64,000 nt of DNA from Tsukamurella pseudospumae (lineage in GTDB: Bacteria > Actinomycetota > Actinomycetes > Mycobacteriales > Mycobacteriaceae): contig NZ_LSRE01000023.1 in assembly GCF_001575205.1 (NCBI RefSeq), forward strand, positions 1-64,000, in the 5' to 3' direction. The position numbers and the translations under genes are program-made. The stretch's first letter is position 1; every line of letters starts with the position of its first letter. The notes beneath the pieces were generated by a model, which was not told where the DNA came from, did no database searches, and worked only from the letters and a program-made list of their open reading frames with translations. Shown piece after piece: positions 1 to 8,600 of this stretch.

Positions 1-595
<595 letters not shown>

Positions 596-713
596 CCACA
601 CACATAACATTCGCCAAAACGAGCACTGATGGCTCACAGAAGATTATGCGTGTAACAATTCACAGAAATCCGGCCCGTGAGGGTTGGTTCGCGTCCACTA
701 TGCAATGTCTGAG

Positions 714-729
714 ACAACACATGTGTTGT
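714..729. repeat. Perfect 16-bp palindrome in the 23S-5S spacer
   Basis: ACAACACATGTGTTGT is a perfect palindrome, and with a G-U, an A-U and a G-C pair outside it (711-732) it could fold in the transcript. It sits about ten bases upstream of the 5S gene, so a role in processing of the 5S 5' end is plausible but inferred. The rest of the spacer (596-710) shows no gene. Confidence 0.6.
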
Positions 730-739
730 TTCGCAGTGT

Positions 740-856
740 TACGGCGGCCATAGCGAAGGGGAAACGCCCGGCTCCATTCCGAACCCGGAAGCTAAGCCCT
801 TCAGCGCCGATGGTACTGCACTCGTGAGGGTGTGGGAGAGTAGGACACCGCCGGAC
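740..856 (+). rRNA. 5S ribosomal RNA
   Basis: About 117 nt. The gene begins TTACGGCGGCCATAGCG and contains the conserved loop stretch CCATTCCGAACCCGGAAG. Its 3' end (GGGAGAGTAGGACACCGCCGG) pairs with the 5' end to close helix I. It lies about 145 nt after the 23S 3' end, the normal order for an actinobacterial rrn operon. Ends are accurate to a few bases. Confidence 0.95.
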
Positions 857-871
857 TAAAATTAGATACAG

Positions 872-936
872 GATGAAGGCCCTTGGGGATCGTGTCGAAC
901 GCTCAGTGAGTGTTCCACTCCCCAGGGGCCTTCGTC
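872..936 (+). terminator. Extended hairpin ending the rRNA operon
   Basis: The arms at 872-890 and 918-936 are complementary apart from G-U/C-A type differences (GATGAAGGCCC against GGGCCTTCGTC, then TTGGGGA against TCCCCAG). Inside the loop, GAACGCTCA and TGAGTGTTC form a second stacked stem, so almost the whole 65 nt can fold into one long rod. There is no T-tract downstream, which is common in actinobacteria. Position directly after 5S supports an rrn terminator. Confidence 0.7.
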
Positions 937-994
937 ATGTCCAAGTACAGTAATAGCGTGAGTCGCCGCGGAGGCGACGGGAAGTGGGTGCACC

Positions 995-2578
995 GTGGCC
1001 GATTCGAACGGCGACCGCCGGCAGCGTGCCGGATTCACCAATCCCGCCGATCGGGCGGACCGAGGCAACGGCGGAGATTCGTCACGTGGCACCGGGCGGA
1101 GCAACGATCGGGGCGCCGGCCGTGGCTCGAACGATGACCGTCGCGCAAGCGGCGAGCGTTCGGGCGGCCAGCGCGGCGGGTACCAGGGCCGAGGCGGGGA
1201 CTCCCGTGGCGGCGACCGCCGCGACAACCGGAGCGGCGACTCGCGTGGAGGCCGTGACTTCGGTGGCAACCGCGGCGGTGACTCGCGCGGTGGTGAGCGT
1301 CGCGACTTCGGTGGGAACCGCGGCGGTGATTCCCGTGGCGGCGAGCGTCGTGAGTTCGGCGGCAACCGTGGTGGAGACTCCCGTGGTGGTGACCGTCGTG
1401 AGTTCGGCGGCAACCGTGGTGGAGACTCCCGCGGTGGCGATCGGCGCAGCTTCGGCGCGAACCGTAGTGGTGATTCCCGTGGTGGTGACCGTCGTGAGTT
1501 CGGTGGCAACCGTGGTGGAGGCTCCCGCGGTGGCGATCGGCGCAGCTTCGGCGCGAACCGTAGTGGTGATTCCCGTGGCGGCGAGCGCCGTGAGTTCGGT
1601 GGCAACCGTGGGGGTGACTCCCGCGGTGGAGACTCCCGCGGCGGTCGGAGCTTCGGCGGCGACCGGCGCTCGGGCGGATCGGGCCCCCGCAACGGCTCGC
1701 GCCCCGGTGGCCAGGGCGGTCGCCCGGGCGGCGGCTTCCAGCGCGACGACCAGCGGTCCGAGCGGCCCCGGACACGCGCGGGCGAGCCGTCGATCCCGAA
1801 CGACGTCGATCCGAGGGAGCTCGATCCGGCGATCCGCCGTGACATGCTCAGCCTCGACAAGAACAACGCACAGCTCGTGTCCTCGCACCTCGTGATGGCC
1901 GGCCGTCTGCTCGATTCCGATCCTGCCGCGGCGTTGGCACACGCGCGGGCGGCAAGGGAGCGTGCGGGCCGGATCGCGGCGGTCCGTGAGGCCTGCGGCA
2001 TCGCGGCCTACATGAACGGCGAGTGGTCCGAGGCGCTCAGCGAGCTGCGAGCGGCCAAGCGGATGGGCGGGACGCTCAACCTGCTGCCGATGATCGCCGA
2101 CAGCGAGCGCGGCCTCGGCCGTCCCGAGAAGGCCATCGAGACGGCGCGCGGTGATGAGGCGGCCACGCTCACGGGCGACGACCGGACCGAGCTGCGGATC
2201 GTCGAGGCCGGCGCGCGGATGGACATGGGGGACTACGACAAGGCCGTCGTGACCCTGCAGGCCGAGGACCTCGACCCGTCCCGGCGCGGCTTCCACGCCG
2301 CCCGCCTGTTCTACGCCTACGCCGACGCTCTGCTCAACGCGGATCGTCGTGCCGACGCGTTGACCTGGTTCCTGAACGCGGCGGCCGCCGACGAGGATGA
2401 GTTCACCGACGCCGAGGAGCGGGTCGCCGAGCTGTCCTCCGAGGATCCCCACGATTTCGCTGAGACCGACGAGAACATCGAGACCGACGAGATCATCGAA
2501 GCTGCGGAGAACGTCGGGACCGCGGACGACGCCGCTGACCTCGAGGCCGCCGACAGCACCGACGACGCGCGCGAATGA
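995..2578 (+). CDS. RGG-repeat protein with C-terminal TPR-like domain (Rv1691-like)
   Basis: The 527-residue product starts at GTG. Residues 1-260 are an almost pure Gly/Arg/Asp/Ser low-complexity tract with seven consecutive 16-residue units (residues 94-205, consensus GGDSRGGDRREFGGNR). Such RGG tracts in other proteins bind RNA and can promote condensation. Residues about 265-470 form an alpha-helical region resembling TPRs (alternating A/L/G pattern, e.g. AAALAHARAARERAG), matching the position of the mycobacterial Rv1691 TPR protein. The last ~55 residues are very acidic. The gene lies just after the rRNA operon and overlaps the HAD gene by four bases (ATGA). A role in RNA or ribosome biology is inference only; the mycobacterial relative is much shorter, so the RGG tract is an added module. 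Confidence 0.85.
   Translation: MADSNGDRRQRAGFTNPADRADRGNGGDSSRGTGRSNDRGAGRGSNDDRRASGERSGGQRGGYQGRGGDSRGGDRRDNRSGDSRGGRDFGGNRGGDSRGGERRDFGGNRGGDSRGGERREFGGNRGGDSRGGDRREFGGNRGGDSRGGDRRSFGANRSGDSRGGDRREFGGNRGGGSRGGDRRSFGANRSGDSRGGERREFGGNRGGDSRGGDSRGGRSFGGDRRSGGSGPRNGSRPGGQGGRPGGGFQRDDQRSERPRTRAGEPSIPNDVDPRELDPAIRRDMLSLDKNNAQLVSSHLVMAGRLLDSDPAAALAHARAARERAGRIAAVREACGIAAYMNGEWSEALSELRAAKRMGGTLNLLPMIADSERGLGRPEKAIETARGDEAATLTGDDRTELRIVEAGARMDMGDYDKAVVTLQAEDLDPSRRGFHAARLFYAYADALLNADRRADALTWFLNAAAADEDEFTDAEERVAELSSEDPHDFAETDENIETDEIIEAAENVGTADDAADLEAADSTDDARE
1274..1609 (+). repeat. Seven 48-bp tandem repeats encoding RGG units
   Basis: Seven head-to-tail units of 48 bp (16 codons) span residues 94-205 of the RGG protein. 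Units alternate between REFGGNR and RSFGANR endings, and the two RSFGANR units are nearly identical at DNA level, which suggests duplication of two-unit blocks. Partial units flank both sides (1200-1273 and 1610-1665). All units stay in frame, so repeat-number change would lengthen the tract without breaking the protein. Confidence 0.9.
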
Positions 2579-3525
2579 CCGCCGGTCTGGTCTCCGCGTA
2601 CGACCGCCTGCTCGTCGACCTCGACGGCACCGTCTACGCGGGGGCCGTGGCGATCCCCGGCGCCGCGGAGGCGCTCGAAGGCCTACCGGTCACCTACGTG
2701 ACCAACAATGCCAGCCGCGCACCGTCGGACGTGGCACAGCACCTGCGGGACCTGGGCTTCCAGGCCCCCGACGATGCCGTCGTGACCAGCGCCCAGGCGG
2801 GCGCGGGTCTGCTCGCGTTCCTGGTCCCCGCGGGCACGCCCGTGCTCGTCGTGGGTGCGCAGGCGCTTCGCGAGGAGGTCACGGCGCGTGGCCTGATCCT
2901 GGTGGACCGCGCTGAGGAGGCGCGCGCCGTGATCCAGGGGCACAACCCGGAGACGGGATGGGCGCTGCTGTCCGAGGCGGCGCTGGCGATCCGCGCCGGC
3001 GCGGTCTGGGTCGCCACCAACACCGACGCGACGCTCCCCACCGAACGCGGACTCCTCGTGGGCAACGGCTCGATGGTCGCCGCCGTCATGAACGCCACCG
3101 ACCGCGCCCCGCAGGTCGCGGGCAAGCCCGGCACGCGCATCCTCACGGACGCCGTCGAGGCGACCGGCGCACGGACGCCGCTCGTCGTCGGCGACCGCCT
3201 CGACACCGACATCGAGGGCGGCAACGCGCTCGGCGTCGACACCTACCTCGTGCTCACCGGCGTGAACGGCGTGGCGGACGTCGTCGCCGCGCCGGACGTG
3301 CACCAGCCCACCTACCTGGCCGCTACCCTCGCGGGGCTCCGCGCTCCGCGCGCGGAATCCGTGCCCGGGCCGCGTGCCGGGTGGACCGCCACCGTCGAGG
3401 GCGACGAACTGATCCTGACCGGCGCTCCCGGTGCCGATCCCGCGCAGTCCGCGTACCCCGCGGTCGCGGCGGCGCGGGAGCTTCCGGAGGAGCGCCGCGC
3501 GGGGCTGCGTCTGGTCATCCGATAG
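2575..3525 (+). CDS. HAD-superfamily (class IIA) phosphatase, Rv1692-like
   Basis: A 316-residue cytoplasmic hydrolase of the HAD-IIA (NagD/phosphoglycolate phosphatase-like) group. Motif I is DLDGT at residues 15-19 (nucleophile Asp15, acid/base Asp17). Motif II is in VTNNASR at 42-48. The lysine of GKPGTRIL and the metal-binding GDRLDTDIEGG complete the site. ATG overlaps the upstream stop as ATGA. In M. tuberculosis the orthologous position holds Rv1692, reported as a glycerol-3-phosphate phosphatase, so dephosphorylation of glycerol 3-phosphate from lipid turnover is the likely job. The ~55 residues after the motif III region form a C-terminal extension also seen in actinobacterial members. 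Confidence 0.9.
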   Translation: MTAGLVSAYDRLLVDLDGTVYAGAVAIPGAAEALEGLPVTYVTNNASRAPSDVAQHLRDLGFQAPDDAVVTSAQAGAGLLAFLVPAGTPVLVVGAQALREEVTARGLILVDRAEEARAVIQGHNPETGWALLSEAALAIRAGAVWVATNTDATLPTERGLLVGNGSMVAAVMNATDRAPQVAGKPGTRILTDAVEATGARTPLVVGDRLDTDIEGGNALGVDTYLVLTGVNGVADVVAAPDVHQPTYLAATLAGLRAPRAESVPGPRAGWTATVEGDELILTGAPGADPAQSAYPAVAAARELPEERRAGLRLVIR

Positions 3526-3526
3526 C

Positions 3527-3754
3527 GTGGTGACCGTGGACGCAGCTGTGTTTCGCGGGGACGAGCCCGCCGATGTGCGCATCGCCGTCGAGGACCTCAT
3601 GCACCGCGTCGACGAACTCGACGCGGCCCCGGTCGTCGACCCCGGAGCGGTCGCGGGTGTCGGCGAACTGGCGACCCTCGGGCGGCAGGCCGCGCTGTTC
3701 GAACAGGCACACCACCTACTGGTCGACGCCCTGGACACCGTGGATCGGGCCTGA
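3527..3754 (+). CDS. Small conserved protein, Rv1693-like
   Basis: A short gene of 75 codons starting GTG-GTG-ACC right after the HAD stop (one base between) and ending four bases before tlyA. The product is acidic and helical (AVEDLMHRVDELD, LGRQAALFEQAHHLLVDALDTVD), with no membrane segment or catalytic motif. The same slot between the HAD phosphatase and tlyA holds a similarly tiny ORF (Rv1693, 58 aa) in M. tuberculosis, which supports it being real. Function is unknown. Which of the tandem GTG codons is used (3527, 3530 or 3536) is not decidable from sequence. Confidence 0.75.
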   Translation: MVTVDAAVFRGDEPADVRIAVEDLMHRVDELDAAPVVDPGAVAGVGELATLGRQAALFEQAHHLLVDALDTVDRA

Positions 3755-3758
3755 CGCG

Positions 3759-4583
3759 ATGGCGCGCAGAGTACGGCTCGACGCCGAGCTGGTCCGCCGC
3801 GGCATGGCCCGGTCCCGCGAGCACGCCCGCGAGCTGATCGAGGCCGGTCGCGTCACCGTCAACAAGCAGGTCGCCCGCAAGGCCGCGAACCAGATCGACC
3901 CCGCCGACCCGGTGCACGTGACCGCCGTCGCCGGCGAGATCGAATGGGCCTCGCGCGGGGCGCACAAGCTCCTCGGGGCGCTCGCCGCCTTCCCCGACAT
4001 CCCGGTCGAGGGCCGACGGTGCCTCGACGCCGGCGCGTCGACCGGCGGCTTCACCGACGTGCTCCTGCACCGCGGCGCGGAACGCGTCTACGCCGTCGAC
4101 GTCGGCTACGGCGAGCTCGTGTGGCGGCTCCGCGACGACGCGCGGGTCACCGTCCTCGACCGCACCAACGTCCGGTTCCTCGAGCCCGAGCAGGTGGGCG
4201 GCCCCGTCGACCTCGTGGTAGGCGACCTGTCGTTCATCTCGCTCGGCCTGGTACTGCCCGCACTCGCGCGCTGCACCGCCGTCGGGGGCGACCTGCTGCC
4301 CATGGTCAAGCCGCAGTTCGAGGTGGGCAAGGGGAACCTGGGAACCGGTGGGGTAGTGCGGGATCCGCAGCTCCGTGCGAGCGCCGTCCGCGGCGTCGCA
4401 GAGGCCGCAGCGGCGTCCGGACTGGCCACGCGAGCCGTCACCTTCAGCCCGTTGCCCGGACCGTCCGGCAACGTTGAGTACTTCCTGCACCTGCGGCGCG
4501 AAAGCGACGAGGCCGCCCCCACTCTGCTTTCCAACGACCTGGACGAGATGATCGAGACGGCAGTGACGGAGGGACCGCAATGA
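3759..4583 (+). CDS. tlyA: 16S/23S rRNA 2'-O-methyltransferase TlyA
   Basis: 274 residues, close to the 268 of M. tuberculosis TlyA. An N-terminal S4 RNA-binding domain (about residues 5-65, LDAELVRRGMARSREHARELIEAGRV) is followed by a Rossmann-fold SAM methyltransferase domain with the SAM loop LDAGASTGGFTDVLL near residue 90. Further conserved pieces are GDLSFISL and MVKPQFE. TlyA methylates C1409 of 16S and C1920 of 23S rRNA, and its loss gives capreomycin/viomycin resistance in mycobacteria. I start it at ATG 3759, which matches family N-termini; longer in-frame extensions would overlap Rv1693-like. It overlaps nadK by four bases (ATGA). Confidence 0.95.
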   Translation: MARRVRLDAELVRRGMARSREHARELIEAGRVTVNKQVARKAANQIDPADPVHVTAVAGEIEWASRGAHKLLGALAAFPDIPVEGRRCLDAGASTGGFTDVLLHRGAERVYAVDVGYGELVWRLRDDARVTVLDRTNVRFLEPEQVGGPVDLVVGDLSFISLGLVLPALARCTAVGGDLLPMVKPQFEVGKGNLGTGGVVRDPQLRASAVRGVAEAAAASGLATRAVTFSPLPGPSGNVEYFLHLRRESDEAAPTLLSNDLDEMIETAVTEGPQ

Positions 4584-5482
4584 GCGACCGCACGTTCCTG
4601 GTGGTGGTGCACACGTTGCGCCACGACGTGGACCGCACCGTCGATGACATCCGCCGCCGCCTGGATGCGGCCGGCGTGCGCATGAAGCTCGAGAGTGACG
4701 TGCAGGAGGCCGCGGACGACGCCGCGGTCGGCTGCGAGGTCGTGGTCGTGCTCGGCGGCGACGGCGGATTCCTCCGGGGCGCCGAGCTCGCGCGCCGCGC
4801 GGACGTCCCCATCATCGGCATCAACCTGGGCCACGTCGGCTTCCTCGCCGAGTCCGAGCTCGACACCGTGCCGGAGACCATCGACGACCTCCTGCACCGC
4901 CGGTACACCGTGCACCCCCGGATGACGCTGGACATCGCGATCCACGACGGCGACGAACTGGTCACGCAGGGCTGGGCGCTCAACGAGGTCTCCGTCGAGA
5001 ACCGTTCGCGGCAGGGCCTTCTGGAACTGGTCACTGAGGTCGACGGGCGCCCCGTCTCGCGCTTCGCCTGCGACGGGCTGCTCGTGGCGACCCCCACGGG
5101 ATCCACGGCCTACGCCTTCTCCGCGGGCGGCCCCGTGATGTGGCCCGACCTGGAGGCCCTGCTCATCGTGCCGAGCAACGCGCACGCCCTGTTCGCGCGG
5201 CCCATGGTCACGAGCCCACGGTCCACCGTCGCCGTCGAGGTCGAGGGCAGCCGGTCGGAGGCGATCGCCTTCTGCGACGGACGCCGCACGCTGGAGATTC
5301 CCGAGCGCGGGCGCATCGAGATCCGTCGCGGCGCGGAGCCGGTGCGGTTCATCAAGCTGGGGGCGGGTCCGTTCACGGACCGCCTGGTGACGAAATTCCA
5401 ACTGCCGATCAGCGGCTGGCGCGGCCGCCGCGAGGGCACTGACGGCACGGGGCGTCGGCACGACGCCGGAATCGGGGGATAG
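4580..5482 (+). CDS. nadK: NAD kinase (ATP/polyphosphate)
   Basis: 300 residues, the usual length for actinobacterial NadK. It phosphorylates NAD to NADP in the cytoplasm. The catalytic GGDGG motif is at residues 59-63 (VVVLGGDGGFLRG), followed by NLGHVGFLAE and the NAD-binding TPTGSTAYAFSAGGP. Start ATG overlaps the tlyA stop; the order tlyA-nadK-recN is conserved in actinobacteria. The C-terminal ~15 residues are Gly/Arg-rich and poorly conserved. No regulatory signal lies in front, so expression comes from the upstream operon. Confidence 0.96.
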   Translation: MSDRTFLVVVHTLRHDVDRTVDDIRRRLDAAGVRMKLESDVQEAADDAAVGCEVVVVLGGDGGFLRGAELARRADVPIIGINLGHVGFLAESELDTVPETIDDLLHRRYTVHPRMTLDIAIHDGDELVTQGWALNEVSVENRSRQGLLELVTEVDGRPVSRFACDGLLVATPTGSTAYAFSAGGPVMWPDLEALLIVPSNAHALFARPMVTSPRSTVAVEVEGSRSEAIAFCDGRRTLEIPERGRIEIRRGAEPVRFIKLGAGPFTDRLVTKFQLPISGWRGRREGTDGTGRRHDAGIGG

Positions 5483-5486
5483 GGAC

Positions 5487-7277
5487 GTGCTCGAGGAGAT
5501 CCGGATCAACTCGCTCGGCGTCATCGAGCAGGCGGCCGCGGAGTTCGCGTCGGGACTGACGGTGCTGACGGGCGAGACCGGTGCCGGCAAGACCATGGTG
5601 GTCACCAGCCTGCACCTGCTGGCCGGAGCGCGCGCCGACCCCGGCCGCATCCGCGCCGGGGCCGACAAGGCCGTGGTCGAGGGGCGCTTCTCCCTGTCCG
5701 GGGCCAGCTCCGCCGGCGCCGTGCGGGAGGTCGTCGACGGTGCCGGGGGCGAGCTCGACGACGACGCCGTGATCGCGGTGCGCAGCGTCGCGGCCGACGG
5801 CAGATCCCGTGCGTACCTCGGCGGCCGGAGCGTCCCGGTGGGGACACTGTCCGAGTTCGCCGGGCCCCTGCTGACCGTGCACGGCCAGAACGACCAGCTG
5901 CGGCTGCTGCGCCCCGAGCGACAGCGCGACCTGCTCGACGCCTTCGCGGGCGCGCCCGCGGGCAAGGCGCTGCGGAAGTACCAGGGGGTGCGCGAGGAGT
6001 GGCTCGCCGCGCGCGCCGAGCTCGCCGACCGGACCACCCGATCCCGGGAGCTCGCGCTGGAGCAGGACCATCTCACCGCGTCGCTCGCCGAGATCGACGG
6101 TGTCGAGCCGGTCCCCGGCGAGGACGTGGACACCGTCGAGAAGATCAAGCGGCTGTCCGATCTGGACAGCCTCCGCGAGGCCGCGGACACCTCGTACGCC
6201 GCGCTGACGGGCGCCGGGTACGGCGCCGACGGCGAGGGCGCCGGGTCGGTGCTCGACCTGCTCGGCACCGTCCGCGCGGCGCTGTCGGGGTCCGACGACG
6301 CCGCGCTCCGCGCGCTCGCCGAGCGCGTGGAGGAGGCCGCGACCGTCGCCGGCGACGTGGCCACCGAGCTCGGCGGGTACCTCTCCGACCTGCCCAGCGA
6401 CCCGTCGGAGCTCGAGTCGCTGCTGCTGCGCCAGTCCGAGCTCAAGACCCTGACCCGCAAGTACGCGCCCGACATCGACGGCGTCATCGCCTGGGCCGAC
6501 CAGGCCCGCGAGCGGCTCGAGGGGATCGACACGTCCGCGGAAGGCCTGGCGGCGCTGCAGACCCGCGTCACCGCGCTCGAGTCCTCACTCGCGGAGGCGG
6601 CGGTCGCGCTCACCGCGGCCCGCGTCAAGGCCGCGGGGTCGCTCGGCAAGAAGGTCACCGGCGAGCTGCGCAAGCTCGCCATGGGCGGCGCGTCGATCAC
6701 CGTCGACGTGGCGCCCGACGCGCTCTCGCCCGAGGCCGACGGCACCGGCGTCGTGGTCGACGGTGCGCCGCGCCGCGCGGGTGCGCACGGCACGGACGTC
6801 GTCGAGTTCCGGCTCGTCGCGCACGACGGCGCGAACCCGCTGCCGATCGGCAAGTCCGCGTCGGGCGGCGAGCTCTCCCGCGTCATGCTGGCCCTCGAGG
6901 TCGTGCTCGCGGCCACCGAGCAGGGCCTGACCATGGTCTTCGACGAGGTCGACGCCGGCGTCGGCGGCAAGGCCGCGGTCGAGATCGGCCGCCGGCTCGC
7001 GGCACTCGCGCAGCGGCACCAGGTGATCGTCGTGACCCACCTGCCGCAGGTCGCCGCCTTCGCGGACACGCACCTGACCGTCGGGAAGCAGACGGGCAAG
7101 GGATCCGTCACGTCCACCCTGACCGCGCTGTCGCGCGACGAGCGGATCGCCGAGCTGGCCCGGATGCTCGCCGGGCTGGGCGATTCCGATACGGGTCGCG
7201 CGCACGCGGAGGAGCTGCTCGAGGCGGCGGACTCGGACAAGGTCGCGCAGAGCGGAGAACACGCCGGAGACCGGTGA
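5487..7277 (+). CDS. recN: DNA repair protein RecN
   Basis: 596-residue SMC-like ATPase (M. tuberculosis RecN 587) that acts in recombinational double-strand-break repair. Walker A is GETGAGKT at residues 29-36. The ABC signature is SASGGELSR and Walker B is MVFDEVDAGVGG, followed by the RecN-specific VTHLPQVAAFAD switch region. The middle (about residues 160-380) is a short coiled coil rich in Glu/Ala/Leu. GTG start lies four bases after the nadK stop. No clear SOS box is visible in front, and the gene appears to be co-transcribed from upstream. Confidence 0.96.
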   Translation: MLEEIRINSLGVIEQAAAEFASGLTVLTGETGAGKTMVVTSLHLLAGARADPGRIRAGADKAVVEGRFSLSGASSAGAVREVVDGAGGELDDDAVIAVRSVAADGRSRAYLGGRSVPVGTLSEFAGPLLTVHGQNDQLRLLRPERQRDLLDAFAGAPAGKALRKYQGVREEWLAARAELADRTTRSRELALEQDHLTASLAEIDGVEPVPGEDVDTVEKIKRLSDLDSLREAADTSYAALTGAGYGADGEGAGSVLDLLGTVRAALSGSDDAALRALAERVEEAATVAGDVATELGGYLSDLPSDPSELESLLLRQSELKTLTRKYAPDIDGVIAWADQARERLEGIDTSAEGLAALQTRVTALESSLAEAAVALTAARVKAAGSLGKKVTGELRKLAMGGASITVDVAPDALSPEADGTGVVVDGAPRRAGAHGTDVVEFRLVAHDGANPLPIGKSASGGELSRVMLALEVVLAATEQGLTMVFDEVDAGVGGKAAVEIGRRLAALAQRHQVIVVTHLPQVAAFADTHLTVGKQTGKGSVTSTLTALSRDERIAELARMLAGLGDSDTGRAHAEELLEAADSDKVAQSGEHAGDR

Positions 7278-7409
7278 CGGCCCGACCAACTCCGCGGTCC
7301 CTGGGATCGCGGGGCGCACGCGACGGAGTGACACCCGTGTGATTCAAGTTTCGTGTGTTGTCGGCGCGCCTCCCGTGACTTCTGTGACTCACGGGGCAAT
7401 ATGTGCGAC

Positions 7410-8600
7410 ATGAAGCTCACTGGCCTGCTGTCCCGCAACACGTCGAACCTGCCCGGCGTCACCGGCACCGCCCGGGTCGACAAGGACACCACGCGTCTGC
7501 TCGGCCGGATCGGCCGCGGCGACATCGTGGTGTGCGACGAGCTGGACCTCGACCGCACCACCGCCGATCTCATGGTCGAAGCCGGGGTCGCGGCGGTGGT
7601 CAACGCGTCGCCGTTCATCTCCGGTCGGTACCCGAACCTCGGACCCGAGGTGCTGGCCGCCGCCGGGATCGAGCTGGTCGACGACGCCGGCAAGGAGGTG
7701 TTCTCCCGCATCAAGGACGGCGCCAAGGTCCGCGTGCACGAGGGCCGCGTGTACGCGGGCGAGCGCGAGCTGGCCGAGGGCGAGGAGCTCACCGACACGG
7801 ACGTCACCTCGCGGATGCTCGCGGCGCGCTCCGGCGTGGTCGATCACCTCGAGGCCTTCGCCGGCAACACGGTCGAGTTCATCCGCGTCGAGTCGCCGCT
7901 GCTCATCGACGGCGTCGGCATCCCCGACGTCGAGGTCAACCTCAGCGACCGTCACGTGCTGGTCGTCTCCGACGGCGCCGACCACGTCGAGGACCTCAAG
8001 CGCCTCAAGCCCTTCATCAAGGAGTACGCGCCGGTGCTGATCGGCGTGAACCGCGGCGCCGACGCCCTCGTCAAGGCCGGCTACCGGCCGGACCTCATCG
8101 TCGGCGACCCCGAGATGATCACCACGAACACGCTGCGCTCCGGCGCGCAGGTCGTGCTGCCCGCCGCGCCCGACGGCCACGCGCCCGGCCTCGAGCGGAT
8201 CCAGGACCTCGGCATCGGCGCGATGACCTTCCCGGCCACCTGCTCCGCGGCCGACCTCGCGCTGATCATCGCCGACCACCACGGCGCGTCGCTCATCGTC
8301 TCCGTCGGTCACTCCGCATCGCTGGAGGAGTTCTTCGACGCCGGCCGACGCGAGTCGAACCCGTCGACCTTCCTCACCCGCCTCAAGGTGGGCACCAAGC
8401 TCGTCGACGGCAAGGCCGTCGCGACCCTCTACCGCAGCCGCGGGCACGGCGGCGCGATCGCGCTGTTCATCCTCGCCGCGCTGGTCGCCGTGGTCGTCGC
8501 GGTGCTGGTCTCCAACCAGGGCCACGACCTGCTGCAGTGGGTCATCGACCAGTGGAACCGTTTCGCGCTCTGGGTCCAGGGCCAGTTCCGGGCCCTCTAG
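7410..8600 (+). CDS. steA: SteA-type cell-separation protein, Rv1697-like
   Basis: 396 residues from ATG 7410 (MKLTGLLSRN); an ATG nine bases earlier is the alternative. The N-terminal two thirds carry the TPK/SteA-like domain with YRPDLIVGDPE and LIVSVGHSASLEEFFD. A single transmembrane helix (FILAALVAVVVAVLV, about residues 360-375) precedes a short conserved tail ending NRFALWVQGQ, a topology shared with Rv1697. In Corynebacterium the homologue SteA works with SteB in the RipC-FtsEX septum-splitting pathway. The next gene is the SteB homologue, one base apart from overlap. A 130-bp gap precedes the gene, so a promoter may lie at 7278-7400. Confidence 0.88.
   Translation: MKLTGLLSRNTSNLPGVTGTARVDKDTTRLLGRIGRGDIVVCDELDLDRTTADLMVEAGVAAVVNASPFISGRYPNLGPEVLAAAGIELVDDAGKEVFSRIKDGAKVRVHEGRVYAGERELAEGEELTDTDVTSRMLAARSGVVDHLEAFAGNTVEFIRVESPLLIDGVGIPDVEVNLSDRHVLVVSDGADHVEDLKRLKPFIKEYAPVLIGVNRGADALVKAGYRPDLIVGDPEMITTNTLRSGAQVVLPAAPDGHAPGLERIQDLGIGAMTFPATCSAADLALIIADHHGASLIVSVGHSASLEEFFDAGRRESNPSTFLTRLKVGTKLVDGKAVATLYRSRGHGGAIALFILAALVAVVVAVLVSNQGHDLLQWVIDQWNRFALWVQGQFRAL

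Noticed and set aside
1274-1609. CRISPR-like regular repeat
   Set aside because: Units are contiguous with no spacers and encode an in-frame RGG tract; no cas genes nearby.
862-2001. Minus-strand Pro/Arg/Ser-rich repeat frame
   Set aside because: It is the complement of the RGG repeat coding region and has no start signal or family.
4106-7807. Very long open frame on the minus strand (over 1,200 codons)
   Set aside because: It lies antisense to tlyA, nadK and recN, is low-complexity Ser/Arg/Ala, and arises from third-position GC bias.
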